DNA of 64,000 nucleotides from assembly GCF_052180215.1 (NCBI RefSeq), contig NZ_CP197471.1, forward strand, positions 530,001 through 594,000, written 5' to 3'. A program made the position numbers and the translations under genes. Below the pieces are notes generated by a model. That model was not told the origin of the DNA, did not search any database, and saw only the letters and a list, made by a program, of their open reading frames with translations. Below, in pieces: positions 25,184-33,872 of this stretch (the stretch's first letter is position 1; each line of letters opens with the position of its first letter). The DNA comes from Pseudoneobacillus sp052180215. GTDB taxonomy: Bacteria > Bacillota > Bacilli > Bacillales > Cytobacillaceae.

Positions 25184-26116
25184 CTAATTAGCAATCTTCT
25201 GTTCTTTATCTTTCCAAACGGTTGCATCATTTTCGTACAGACTGAGAAACACATCGGTAATTTTCGGATCAAAATGTGTTCCTCTGTTATTTCTTATTTC
25301 TTCAAGAGTACTATCTAAATCCATTTCATCCCTGTATACCCGCTTAGAGATCATCGCATCAAACGTATCTGCGATGGCTACAATTCTCGCAACTAAAGGA
25401 ATTTCTTCCCCCTTTAATCCAAGTGGATAGCCTTTACCGTCATATCTTTCATGATGATATAAAACAATGTCTAAAATTCCAGTGCCGTTAAAATCTGAAA
25501 CATGTTTTATAATTTCATGCCCTATGGATGAATGCAGTTTGATTTTTGTATATTCATCATTTGTTAATTTAGAAGGCTTCAGTAGAATGTTTTCGGGAAC
25601 TCCAATTTTCCCGATGTCATGAAGCAAAGCCCCTTTATAAATGACGTCACATAATGAATCAGATAGATTCATTTTTTTAGCTATTTCTAGAGAATATTGT
25701 GCTACGTTGTTAGAATGATGCATCGTGTAAGGATCTCTAGAATCTAGAGCATTCGATAAAGCTGAGATTAACTCTAGTTTGGACCTTTTAATTTTTTTAT
25801 TACGTTTAATGAGTCCAGAAGAAATCACTACGACTAAAAAATAGGTTAACAAAAGAATAATGAAAGTGAGCATCGTTGTTTGATAGGGATCTAGTAAAAA
25901 TCTTGTCAAGGCAACTAAAGTTGTCGCGACAAATAAAAATAGGGTAGACTGGTCGTAAAAACCGATTCCTAAAAAGATGTTTGCTAGAATATAAAAAACA
26001 AATAGATGTTGTTGCTCAAAATAATCCCAATACATGATATTGATAATTAAGATAATAACAAACCAATAACGAAAATAAGTTGGACGGTTTAGCCACTCAT
26101 CAATTTTATTTATCAT
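25184..26116 (-). CDS. Membrane-anchored HD-GYP domain protein
   Basis: 310 residues. About five hydrophobic segments in residues 15-105 form a membrane domain of the type found in Bacillus HD-GYP sensors. The HD-GYP domain follows (~115-300): LLHDIGKIGVP, HSSIGHEII, YHHERYDGKGYP and ADTFDAM. All hallmark residues (HD, HHE and DGxGYP) are present, so it probably hydrolyses cyclic di-GMP or a related nucleotide. The start follows AGGTGA. A perfect Fnr-type palindrome lies ~125 bp upstream. Confidence 0.92.
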   Translation of the reverse strand: MINKIDEWLNRPTYFRYWFVIILIINIMYWDYFEQQHLFVFYILANIFLGIGFYDQSTLFLFVATTLVALTRFLLDPYQTTMLTFIILLLTYFLVVVISSGLIKRNKKIKRSKLELISALSNALDSRDPYTMHHSNNVAQYSLEIAKKMNLSDSLCDVIYKGALLHDIGKIGVPENILLKPSKLTNDEYTKIKLHSSIGHEIIKHVSDFNGTGILDIVLYHHERYDGKGYPLGLKGEEIPLVARIVAIADTFDAMISKRVYRDEMDLDSTLEEIRNNRGTHFDPKITDVFLSLYENDATVWKDKEQKIAN

Positions 26117-26240
26117 AAAGTCACCTAATATATAGTTAGTTAAAAGTCTCGTAGAGGACCTAAGAATTGGAAATTCAAATAAATATTTCAGCAGAGTATA
26201 TTGTAAACTATCTAAATATATAGGATAAAGGTCGCGTAAT

Positions 26241-26260
26241 AATGTGACTTATATCACATT
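26241..26260. promoter_or_regulatory. Fnr/Crp-type operator upstream of the HD-GYP gene
   Basis: TGTGACTTATATCACA (26243-26258) is an exact TGTGA-N6-TCACA palindrome, extended to AATGTGA/TCACATT. It is centred about 134 bp before the minus-strand HD-GYP start. B. subtilis Fnr uses this consensus. Confidence 0.6.
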
Positions 26261-26330
26261 AAAAATAATCTTTTCTTGCTTTTTTTGATATATTCACAAA
26301 AATGACAATGTCTTACAAAAAAGCCAATAA

Positions 26331-26358
26331 AAAAAGACCTAATCTCTTAGGTCCTTTT
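26331..26358 (-). terminator. Terminator of the cupin-HD-GYP operon
   Basis: AAAAAGGACCTAA and TTAGGTC pair on the minus strand around GAGA, with a T run after the stem. Confidence 0.8.
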
Positions 26359-26367
26359 TGGTGTTTA

Positions 26368-26655
26368 TTAATACATAGCGCGGATTGGATCAACACCAAG
26401 TAATTGGTTGCCGTCTACTTCCACCCAAAGATAATAATGGTCAACATCTAATCCTGTAGTGTCCCCTAATAAATCATGGATAGCTTCTTGAGTTTTAAAC
26501 GTTAAGCTGCCAGTATTTAATGGCGAATAAAGGCCAAGTCCAGTATTAACCGAAATAGTTTGGTCGGATTTCTGTAAATATTCAGCCCCAGCAACACCAA
26601 CGAAAACGGTTTGTAGCATAGCAACAATGGCAATAGCTAGTAAAAATCTTTTCAT
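26368..26655 (-). CDS. Small secreted protein, unknown
   Basis: 95 residues with a clear signal peptide (MKRFLLAIAIVAMLQTVFVG then VAGA, cleavage near AGA-EY). The mature ~70 residues contain VNTGLGLYSPLNTG and end in VEVDGNQLLGVDPIRAMY; no family recognised. ATG 26655 is chosen because AAAGGAGGTG precedes it. It starts 13 nt after the cupin-HD-GYP stop, so the two are co-transcribed. An exported partner of a cyclic-dinucleotide enzyme is a possible link, unproven. Confidence 0.75.
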   Translation of the reverse strand: MKRFLLAIAIVAMLQTVFVGVAGAEYLQKSDQTISVNTGLGLYSPLNTGSLTFKTQEAIHDLLGDTTGLDVDHYYLWVEVDGNQLLGVDPIRAMY

Positions 26656-26668
26656 AATCACACCTCCT

Positions 26669-27565
26669 TTAATGGATTTGATCTTTAATAGAGAAGAATG
26701 CGTCTACCACTAATGGATGAAACATCGTCCCTTTATTTTTCATAATCTCATTTAGAGCTATGTCCTTTTCCATTCCTTTTCGGTAAACCCGATCAGAGGT
26801 CATAGCGTCAAAAGCGTCTACAACGGTAATAATCGCAGCTTCAATTCGAATTTCTTCTCCTTTAAGCTGATTTGGATATCCTTTTCCATCAAACCGCTCA
26901 TGATGTTGTTCCACAATTTCTCCAGCTTTCACTAAGTCAACAATTTCAGTTGCAGTTAAAGTTTCTCGTCCCCAAGTCGTGTGCTGTTTCATGATTTCGT
27001 ATTCATCATCAGTAAGTCCAGCCGGTTTATTTAGAATTTCATTCGGGACTTTAATTTTTCCAATGTCATGGAGAAATGCAGCTAAATTTAATATGTACAG
27101 TTCGTCAGGGGATAGCCCCATTACTTCACCAACCATCATGGATAGTTCTTTAATTCGATTGCAATGATCTGCTGTATATCCATCTTTTTGCTCGACGGAA
27201 ACGGCCAAGTCCATCATGTTTCGAACGGAATTACTATACGCATGAAATTGTGGTTGAGAGGTGACATAGAGAAGCTGGACCTCTGTTTTTGCAATAAAAA
27301 TTACATGTTCCTGTATCGGGCTGGCAAAAAAGGAATCACCTTGCTCTAAAAGTACTTCACCTTTTGGAGATTGATAGATTAATTGACCAGATAGAATGTA
27401 CATATGCTCCATGGCGGTCCATCCTTCTTCAGGAATCATAGCTAAACGGGCACCAGGGTGTAATTTATGATGAATGACCTCGGTACCATCCCCTGAAGCT
27501 AATAAAGAAAGTTCCATATTTGTCATATTAACTTTTTCGATTGCGTTTTTCTTAAAGATGTTCAT
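26669..27565 (-). CDS. Cupin-HD-GYP fusion protein
   Basis: 298 residues. Residues ~20-105 form a cupin-like barrel (LHPGARLAMIPEEGWTAMEH, ILSGQLIYQSPKGEVLLEQG, DSFFASPIQEHVIF), suggesting small-ligand binding. Residues ~115-298 are an HD-GYP domain with FLHDIGKIKVP, HTTWGRE, QHHERFDGKGYP and VDAFDAM, all hallmark residues intact. No membrane segment, so cytosolic. The likely activity is cyclic di-GMP hydrolysis controlled by the cupin. A second HD-GYP gene is 0.5 kb away on the same strand. Confidence 0.9.
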   Translation of the reverse strand: MNIFKKNAIEKVNMTNMELSLLASGDGTEVIHHKLHPGARLAMIPEEGWTAMEHMYILSGQLIYQSPKGEVLLEQGDSFFASPIQEHVIFIAKTEVQLLYVTSQPQFHAYSNSVRNMMDLAVSVEQKDGYTADHCNRIKELSMMVGEVMGLSPDELYILNLAAFLHDIGKIKVPNEILNKPAGLTDDEYEIMKQHTTWGRETLTATEIVDLVKAGEIVEQHHERFDGKGYPNQLKGEEIRIEAAIITVVDAFDAMTSDRVYRKGMEKDIALNEIMKNKGTMFHPLVVDAFFSIKDQIH

Positions 27566-27820
27566 TTCTTCCTCCTAAAGTTAATAATAGAACATTTCCA
27601 CTATGTGCATAGGACTAAGTTTATTACTTATATTTATATAACGTATTTTATAGGGAGTAAATACCTATTTAGGTGAAATATCACTATTTTTTTAATACTT
27701 TAGGAGGTATGTTCTATATATGTTAAATTTTGGTGAAATAATTTTTAGGAGGAGTATGATAGGTTTGAAAAAATAGACTTTAGTAGTGTTTTAAAAAGTA
27801 ATTTTACTAGTACCGACAAA

Positions 27821-27866
27821 CCCCCTATTTATTCGACGTAGTTTTTAGTAACCAATACATAGGGGG
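27821..27866 (+). promoter_or_regulatory. Hairpin covering the ribosome binding site of the DUF5667 gene
   Basis: CCCCCTAT (27821-27828) pairs with ATAGGGGG (27859-27866), extended by TATT/AATA after one mismatch. The right arm contains AGGGGG, the only Shine-Dalgarno before ATG 27876. Folding would hide it. The rest of the gap (27566-27820) is AT-rich; two short AGGAGG-led frames there are too short to call. Confidence 0.6.
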
Positions 27867-27875
27867 AAAAAAATC

Positions 27876-29216
27876 ATGATGAAAAACAAGAATTTGACTG
27901 GTTTTGTCGTAAAAGGTGTTTCAGCATTAGCGCTTACTTTTTCAGTAGGAGCAGGAAGTGCATTTGCAGATGACCAAGTGACTGGTTCATCTACGGCAAC
28001 AGAAGAAGTATCAAACGTCGAAGCACCAACAACAGACGTTATTTCACAAGACGGTACTCAAACAACGGAAACAACGGAAGAAACAGATGTAACTACTCAA
28101 GATACAACGGTTGTACAAGCTCCACAAGAAGACATGGAGGAACCATCATTAATCCCTGGTGACTTCTTTTATTTTGTAAAAATGATGATTGAAAAGGTTC
28201 GTCTAGCCGTAACGACGGACGACTATAAAGAGGCACAGCTATTAGCTAAGTATGCTGCTGAGCGTATTGCAGAAGCAAATGCGTTACTTGCAAAAGGAGA
28301 TAAAGAAGAAGCAGAAAAAGTTCTTCAAGAAGCTATCGCAACTCAAGAACTTGCTGCAGAAAAGTTACCAGAATCTGAAGTTTCTGTAACAGATGATTCA
28401 GCAGAAGGAACGACAGTAGATACTACAGAAGAAGATAAAGAAGTTGTTGGCGAAGAAACAGAAGTAACAAATGAAACAGACGTTGCAGAAGAAGATAAAG
28501 CAACAGATGAAACAGAAGTAGCAGAGGAAGCTGAAGCAACAGATGAAGCAGTAGTTGCGGAAGAAGACAAGGCAGAAGAAACAGTGGTGACAGAAGACAC
28601 TGAAGCAACAGAAGTTGAAAGCAAGTTAGCCCATAATATTGATGCACTGCTAGTAGTTTTAGCAAAAATTGAGAATCCTAAAGCTCAAAAAGCAATCATG
28701 AAAAACATTCAAAAATCATTCCAAAAGTTAGATAAAAAGTATAAAAAGCTTGAAGAAGCAGAAGCAAAATTTGAAAAGAAGATGAGTGAAATGGAAGCTG
28801 AATTAGCTAGCGGTGAAATATCAGCTGAAGAAGCAGCAGCTAAAAAGACTCATCTTGAAGCAGAATTAAGTGAGAAGGAAGAGAAAGCGGAACAAGAAGA
28901 AACAAAAGAGGTTGAGAAAATCAATAAAGAAGTAGCTAAGAAAACGGCTAAAGCTATGGAAGAACAAAAGAAAAAGGAACAAGAAGCTGTAAAGAAAGCG
29001 GAAGAAAAGAAACGCGAAGAAGCTAAAAAGGCAGAAGAAAAGAAGCGCAAAGAAGCAAAAAAAGCCGAAGAAAAGAAACGTGAAGAAGCTAAGAAGGCTG
29101 AAAAGAAACACCGTGAAGAATTAAAGAAGCATAAAGATAAGCATCACCATGATGGCGACAAAGATCGTGAAGATCACGATAAAGATGAAGACCATGATGA
29201 TCAAGATAGAGACTAA
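27876..29216 (+). CDS. Secreted DUF5667-type protein with acidic and Lys/Glu repeat regions
   Basis: 446 residues. Signal peptide (~1-31, cleavage at AFA-DD), then an acidic Thr-rich stretch, then the DUF5667-like helical domain (~93-165: LIPGDFFYFVKMMIEKVRLA and DYKEAQLLAKYAAERIAEAN). Next comes a second acidic Thr/Glu/Val region with repeated ETEVAEEDKAT units (~170-250), and a coiled coil rich in KKAEEKKREEAK (~260-415). The end is His/Asp-rich (KHKDKHHHDGDKDREDHD). The mature protein is extremely charged and should be extracellular or wall-associated. The His/Asp tail could bind metal. Function unknown. Confidence 0.85.
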   Translation: MMKNKNLTGFVVKGVSALALTFSVGAGSAFADDQVTGSSTATEEVSNVEAPTTDVISQDGTQTTETTEETDVTTQDTTVVQAPQEDMEEPSLIPGDFFYFVKMMIEKVRLAVTTDDYKEAQLLAKYAAERIAEANALLAKGDKEEAEKVLQEAIATQELAAEKLPESEVSVTDDSAEGTTVDTTEEDKEVVGEETEVTNETDVAEEDKATDETEVAEEAEATDEAVVAEEDKAEETVVTEDTEATEVESKLAHNIDALLVVLAKIENPKAQKAIMKNIQKSFQKLDKKYKKLEEAEAKFEKKMSEMEAELASGEISAEEAAAKKTHLEAELSEKEEKAEQEETKEVEKINKEVAKKTAKAMEEQKKKEQEAVKKAEEKKREEAKKAEEKKRKEAKKAEEKKREEAKKAEKKHREELKKHKDKHHHDGDKDREDHDKDEDHDDQDRD

Positions 29217-29228
29217 TCTATAGATTAA

Positions 29229-29274
29229 TAGGGTGTCAGATACTGCGTTGGTGCAGTTTCTGACACCCTTTTTT
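29229..29274 (+). terminator. Rho-independent terminator
   Basis: GGGTGTCAGA-x-ACTGC and GCAGT-x-TCTGACACCC form a long stem around GTTGGT, followed by seven T. Confidence 0.85.
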
Positions 29275-29313
29275 TATAGTTATTTAAGGAGTAGTATGGA
29301 TGTTAAATTTATA

Positions 29314-29488
29314 GGACACACATTCCGTTATTCCCCTAAAATAAGGCGTTTTTTCTACTTTAAAGGACTCAGGTTCCGTTATTCACTTTATTTCATAGGC
29401 AAAGGGCCACTTTTAGTGAAATAGCGGAACCATAGTCCTTTAATTCTTTAAAAACAAACATTTTTGTCATATAACGGAACGTGTGTCC
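29314..29488. repeat. Inverted word array, family C, array C1
   Basis: Two words in one orientation start at 29314 (GGACACACATTCCGTTATT) and 29365 (GGACTCAGGTTCCGTTATT), 51 bp apart. Two in the opposite orientation end at 29438 (AATAGCGGAACCATAGTCC) and 29488 (ATAACGGAACGTGTGTCC), 50 bp apart. The outer and inner words match as pairs, so the whole is a large nested inverted repeat. The gap 29217-29624 contains this, the terminator and the promoter region of the next gene. Confidence 0.9.
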
Positions 29489-29624
29489 GATAAACCCTAC
29501 TACTCTAGCCATTTGTGCCAATTTAACAGAGATAATTAACATAGCCTTTTATAAAAAGGATTCTATTTCTATTCTCGAAATAATTGTGTTAAAATTCAGA
29601 TATCAATAGTAGGGAGGAAAGAAG

Positions 29625-30542
29625 ATGGCAGAGCATCTAATTGTCTTAAATAAAGATGAAGATACGATATCAATCGTTAACTTAGAAACAAATGAGATTG
29701 AAAGAACAATAGAAACGGATCATAACCCGCATGAAGTCATTATTACTCCTGATGGTAAAAAAACGTATGTGGCTTGTTCGTTAGGGAATAAGCTTGATGT
29801 GATTGACAACGATACATATGAAATTGTGAAAAGACTGGAGCATCCGGATTTTAATTTTCCGCATGGCCTTGGCTTAACAAAGGATGGTAAGAAGCTTTAT
29901 TTAGCCTCCACTTACAGTGAAAAGGTGTTTATTATTAATACTGAAACGGATGAAATTGAAAAAGTCATTCCAACTTTTCAAAAGTGGTCCCATATGATTT
30001 CTTTTTCACCAGATGGAAAAACCGTTTATGTTCCAAATATCGGTAGTCATAATATCACAGTAATTGACGTGGAAACAGAGGAAATCGTGAATCACTTTCC
30101 AGTAGGACCTGGTCCTGAGGGAGTAGCTGTTCATCCAAATGGAGAGCTACTGTATGTTGCGAACCAAGACGATGATACGTTGTTTGTGATGGATATCAAT
30201 TCGTACAAGGTTCTGCATAAACGTCGTGTCGGAAAAGTTCCGGTCCGTCTTGTTTTTTCACCAGATGGAAAGTATGCCCTAATAGCGAACCGTGATTCTA
30301 GTGATGTTTCCGTTATCTTAACGGAACAAAAAATAAACGACCAGGTACGTCCTTGGGAAATCAAACGAATTCCGGTAGGCAGCTGGGCTGGCGGCATTGT
30401 TTTTAATACAGAAGGCACTTTTGCATTTGTAGCAAACAATAAAACAAATGATATTTCCGTAATTAACATGACTACCTTAAAGGAAGAATCTCGCATTGAT
30501 GTGGGAATTCATCCAGATGGAATCGCTTATTTAAAGCGGTAG
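29625..30542 (+). CDS. YVTN-type beta-propeller protein
   Basis: 305 residues, no signal peptide. It consists of seven-bladed-propeller style repeats, about 40 residues each, with SPDGKTVYV, TPDGKKTYVA, HPNGELLYVAN and SPDGKYALIANR motifs, as in YVTN/YncE and cytochrome d1-like domains. Such propellers bind ligands or proteins; catalytic residues are not evident. ATG 29625 follows AGGGAGGAAAG. It is a single gene with its own terminator. Possible relatives include lactonase-like propellers. Confidence 0.85.
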   Translation: MAEHLIVLNKDEDTISIVNLETNEIERTIETDHNPHEVIITPDGKKTYVACSLGNKLDVIDNDTYEIVKRLEHPDFNFPHGLGLTKDGKKLYLASTYSEKVFIINTETDEIEKVIPTFQKWSHMISFSPDGKTVYVPNIGSHNITVIDVETEEIVNHFPVGPGPEGVAVHPNGELLYVANQDDDTLFVMDINSYKVLHKRRVGKVPVRLVFSPDGKYALIANRDSSDVSVILTEQKINDQVRPWEIKRIPVGSWAGGIVFNTEGTFAFVANNKTNDISVINMTTLKEESRIDVGIHPDGIAYLKR

Positions 30543-30574
30543 ATGGATTAAGGATACAAAGTATAAAAAAGAGT

Positions 30575-30608
30575 TAGCGAGGATTCAATTTTGAATTCTC
30601 GCTTTTTT
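30575..30608 (+). terminator. Rho-independent terminator
   Basis: GCGAGGATTC pairs with GAATTCTCGC (one mismatch) and is followed by TTTTTT. Nearly the same stem recurs at 31900-31937. Confidence 0.8.
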
Positions 30609-30723
30609 GTAAATCATATGAGTTAATTTCGGATTCCTTATCATGACGAAATTTCCTTGATGTGAAAATGCTATTCAATAATCTCTTCTAGAGAGTCCTT
30701 CCAAGTAGTTCCATTCTAAGCCT

Positions 30724-31719
30724 TTATGCAAATCGATAATAGATCAGTAAAAATGTACTTAGCACAAATAAAAAGTTTAGGAAAACAAAGATCATTTGGT
30801 CCAAGCGGGTCTTATGCATAGTAATGGGTGGATGATAAAAGGATATTCCTTCGATTATAAAAATGATTAAAACAATATGAATCATTCCATGACCTACTAC
30901 TTCTGTGTAGCCAAATATGGTCGTTGTTAGGATAAATAAAATGGTGACGACTACGGCCAATAGCCGGTTAAGAATACCAACGACTAACAAGTAACCAACG
31001 ACAAATTCAATAAACGCGGAGAGAACAACAAATAGTTCAGGTGCAAAACCAAAAGTAGGGACATGATGGCGGTGGATAATATCTGTTGTCATAATAGGAT
31101 AGACCCATTTTTCCACAGCAACCCAGCATAAACTTAAACCTGTTCCAAGGTAAAGAAAAGGGAACCCTGCTGTCTCCAATCTCGTTTTTCCAACCAATAA
31201 AACACCGATAATAGCCAGGTAAAATCCATAATCCAGCATATGAAACCAACCTGAATAACTCCATATATGAATATATAAACCAAGCATGATGATGGAAGCT
31301 ATTTTTGTTGCAAAATGATGGGGAATGAACAGTAAAACAATAATGATCCACATGAGAACGGTTTGCCAAGTATGATGGATAGAGAACTCAGGTGCAAACA
31401 TCGTTCCTTTGAGCACTTGTAAAATAAATGCAACCGCTGTACCGTATTTAAGAATGTAACGAGAGTATTTCCGATACCCATCTAACTTCATATCGATGCG
31501 GGAGACACCGGGAATTTTCATTAGCTGTGGTATGAATTGGGATAATAATGCTAAAAAAAGCGCAATGAGTAAGGATAACACTATAAATTCAGTTGAAAGG
31601 ATTTCTTCAATAGGAACCTTTTCCGGCTCCTTCTCCGTAAACCATTTTACATGCGCATTTACCATAATGGGAGATAAACCAATTAGTAAAAGTAAAAGAA
31701 TAAAACCCCTTTTTTTCAA
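30724..31719 (-). CDS. Polytopic membrane protein with N-terminal signal (DoxX-like region)
   Basis: 331 residues. An N-terminal signal-like helix ends at VNAHVKWFT, followed by about eight hydrophobic helices. The middle has conserved histidines in membrane context (PHHFATK, HIWSYSGWFHMLDYGF, HRHHVPTFGFAPE, GHGMIHIV). The later half resembles DoxX-like four-helix proteins (VLSAFIEFVVGYLLVVGILNRLLAV). The many membrane histidines suggest metal or haem handling. No firm family; single gene on the minus strand. Confidence 0.75.
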   Translation of the reverse strand: MKKRGFILLLLLIGLSPIMVNAHVKWFTEKEPEKVPIEEILSTEFIVLSLLIALFLALLSQFIPQLMKIPGVSRIDMKLDGYRKYSRYILKYGTAVAFILQVLKGTMFAPEFSIHHTWQTVLMWIIIVLLFIPHHFATKIASIIMLGLYIHIWSYSGWFHMLDYGFYLAIIGVLLVGKTRLETAGFPFLYLGTGLSLCWVAVEKWVYPIMTTDIIHRHHVPTFGFAPELFVVLSAFIEFVVGYLLVVGILNRLLAVVVTILFILTTTIFGYTEVVGHGMIHIVLIIFIIEGISFYHPPITMHKTRLDQMIFVFLNFLFVLSTFLLIYYRFA

Positions 31720-31810
31720 TGGATATAGCCCTCCTTTTTTAAAAATGTATAAAAGGTAGTATTCCTTTAAAATAGTAATTTATGTTAGATGTTAGAGAGG
31801 CATTAACTTT

Positions 31811-31894
31811 CGAGGCATTGGTAATCGACTATTAGAATCTATGAATATTGCCTTGAAGAATAGAGGACTAAGTGAAACTTTAAAGCAAATATGA
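31811..31894 (+). pseudogene. Relic of a GNAT acetyltransferase gene
   Basis: Translates as RGIGNRLLESMNIALKNRGL, nearly identical to RGIGNQLLESMNAALKNRGI in the intact GNAT protein (35129-35665), then diverges and stops. Nucleotide identity over ~55 bp is high. There is no start or upstream domain. The surrounding gap 31720-32100 holds only this, the next terminator and the chemoreceptor promoter region. Confidence 0.75.
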
Positions 31895-31898
31895 CCTT

Positions 31899-31938
31899 AG
31901 CGAGGATTCATTCATCTAGGAATTCTCGCTTTTTTTTG
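31899..31938 (+). terminator. Terminator after the GNAT relic
   Basis: GCGAGGATTC and GAATTCTCGC with TTTTTTTT, the same stem as at 30575-30608 with a longer loop. Confidence 0.75.
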
Positions 31939-32100
31939 TGCTGATAAACAGGAAATATTGAAATTTGAAATACACGATTTTGAAACAGTTGTTATTAATT
32001 TGAAGTAATTGCAAACATTTACCAGCGCTTAATACCTTCATCTTTAAATGGATAAGGTCGATACATAATCATATAAAGATTATGAAGGTTGGGGAGAAAA

Positions 32101-33843
32101 ATGAAGTTGAAAATTGGTCATAAGTTAATATCGATGATGTTAATCGTATTAATAGTACCGAATATTATTATTGGAACAGTTGCTTACTTTATCTCAAAAG
32201 ATCAAATGGACAGATTAGGCAAAACCACTTTACAAAATGGTGTCGAAATGGCTATCCAATTAATCGATTCAACTAATAAACAAGTTGAAAATGGAGAGCT
32301 CTCTTTAGAAGATGCACAAGAAAGAGTAAAAGAATACTTAATCGGTAAGATGAATGCAGATGGAAAACGTACCATTTCAAATCCCGTTGATTTAGGGGAA
32401 TATGGATATTTTGTGGTATATGATAAAGATGGCCTTGAAGTGGCTCATCCATCCATAGAAGGTAAAAATGTATGGGAAACGAAAGATGTAGATGGCAAAT
32501 TACTCGTTCAAGAGCAAATAAAAGTAGCAAAAAATGGTGGTGGTTTTGTCGAGTATAGCTGGGCATTGCCAAATGATGATAAGGCAATTGAAAAGAAGAT
32601 TTCCTATAATAAAATCGATCCAAATTGGGGTTGGGTCATTTCGGCTGGAACCTATAAAATGGACTTTAATAAAGGGGCCAATCAAGTTCTCTTAGCTCTA
32701 GTTATTACCTTATTTCTCTCCGTCATCATCGGTGGATTCCTTTCGTACTATTTTGCAAAAAGAATGTCAAAGCCAATCACAGCCATTACGAATCATGCGG
32801 CAGAAGTGGCAAATGGAAACTTATCAGTAAAAGTTAATACTACAGATCGCTCAGATGAAATTGGGGAACTAGTCAATAGTTTCAGTTTAATGGTCGTGAA
32901 TTTAAAAGCATTAATTAGCAAGGTGAATAATTCTGTTCATAGTATTACAAGCACCTCTCAAAATCTAAGTGCTGTTGCAGAAGAAACGACCGCTTCTAGT
33001 GAAGAGATTGGGAAGGCCATAAGTGAAATTTCTAAAGGGGCTGTTCAACAAGCTAGTGATGCCGATGATACATTTAATGCCACTATTGAATTAGCAAGTC
33101 AAATTCAAGAAATGTCAGATAAAACCGAATTAATGAGCGCTGCTTCTAAACAAGTAGTAGCATCTAATCAATTTGGATTGACAAGCGTAAGCACGCTTAA
33201 AGTAAAATCCAATGATACGGAAACTTCCGTATCACAAACTAAAGAAGTAATGGAAACACTTACTGAAAAAGTAAAAGAGATAGAATTAATAATCAAGACA
33301 ATCAATTCCATTTCAGAGCAAACCAACCTTCTAGCGTTAAATGCTTCCATTGAAGCTGCTCGTGCTGGTGAACATGGTAAAGGTTTTGCGGTGGTTGCAA
33401 GTGAAGTGAGAAAGCTGGCGGAAGAAACTTCTCTAGCAACTGATAAAGTTCGCCAAACCTTATCAGGTATAATGGAAGTAACAGATATTGCGAATAAGGA
33501 AATGGATAAAACGAAACTTTTAGCAAAGGAACAGCTTGATGCTGTGGTGCTAACAGAAGAGTCGTTTAATCAGATTGCAGGTTCTGTAAGTGGAATCCAA
33601 TCAATCATTGAAGATGTCAACGAAAACATTCAATTACTTGTTACTTCTAAAGATAATGTTTCAAAGGCAGTTGAAAGCATCGCCGCAGTAAGTGAAGAAT
33701 CGGCGGCTTCTACTGAACAAGTTACTTCTAGTATCGAAGAACAATTAAATGCAATTGTCGTTGTTTCAGATTCAGCGCAAGAGTTAAACGATTTAATCAA
33801 TGATTTAAAAGTCGAAATTGAAAAGTTTAAATTAGATTCATAA
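32101..33843 (+). CDS. Methyl-accepting chemotaxis protein, Cache sensor
   Basis: 580 residues. Transmembrane helix 1 (~10-32), an extracellular single Cache domain (~35-190, with EYGYFVVYDKDGLEVAHPSIEG and DPNWGWVISAGTY), transmembrane helix 2 (~200-222), HAMP (~223-275), then the signalling coiled coil. The hairpin tip EQTNLLALNASIEAARAGEHGKGFAVVASEVRKLAEE is canonical (quoted in parts: EQTNLLALNASIEAARAGE, GFAVVASEVRKLAE). ATG 32101 follows GGTTGGGGAG; TTG 32089 in frame is less likely. sCache domains of this type often bind organic acids; the ligand is not determinable here. Confidence 0.93.
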   Translation: MKLKIGHKLISMMLIVLIVPNIIIGTVAYFISKDQMDRLGKTTLQNGVEMAIQLIDSTNKQVENGELSLEDAQERVKEYLIGKMNADGKRTISNPVDLGEYGYFVVYDKDGLEVAHPSIEGKNVWETKDVDGKLLVQEQIKVAKNGGGFVEYSWALPNDDKAIEKKISYNKIDPNWGWVISAGTYKMDFNKGANQVLLALVITLFLSVIIGGFLSYYFAKRMSKPITAITNHAAEVANGNLSVKVNTTDRSDEIGELVNSFSLMVVNLKALISKVNNSVHSITSTSQNLSAVAEETTASSEEIGKAISEISKGAVQQASDADDTFNATIELASQIQEMSDKTELMSAASKQVVASNQFGLTSVSTLKVKSNDTETSVSQTKEVMETLTEKVKEIELIIKTINSISEQTNLLALNASIEAARAGEHGKGFAVVASEVRKLAEETSLATDKVRQTLSGIMEVTDIANKEMDKTKLLAKEQLDAVVLTEESFNQIAGSVSGIQSIIEDVNENIQLLVTSKDNVSKAVESIAAVSEESAASTEQVTSSIEEQLNAIVVVSDSAQELNDLINDLKVEIEKFKLDS

Positions 33844-33872
33844 CAACAAGTAGAACAAATACCGTAACTAGG

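Noticed and set aside
28343..28665. Ser/Leu-rich minus-strand frames inside the DUF5667 gene
   Set aside because: Antisense shadows of Glu/Thr-rich repeats.
29233..29424. 63-codon frame over array C1
   Set aside because: It spans a terminator and family C words, and the composition does not look like a protein.
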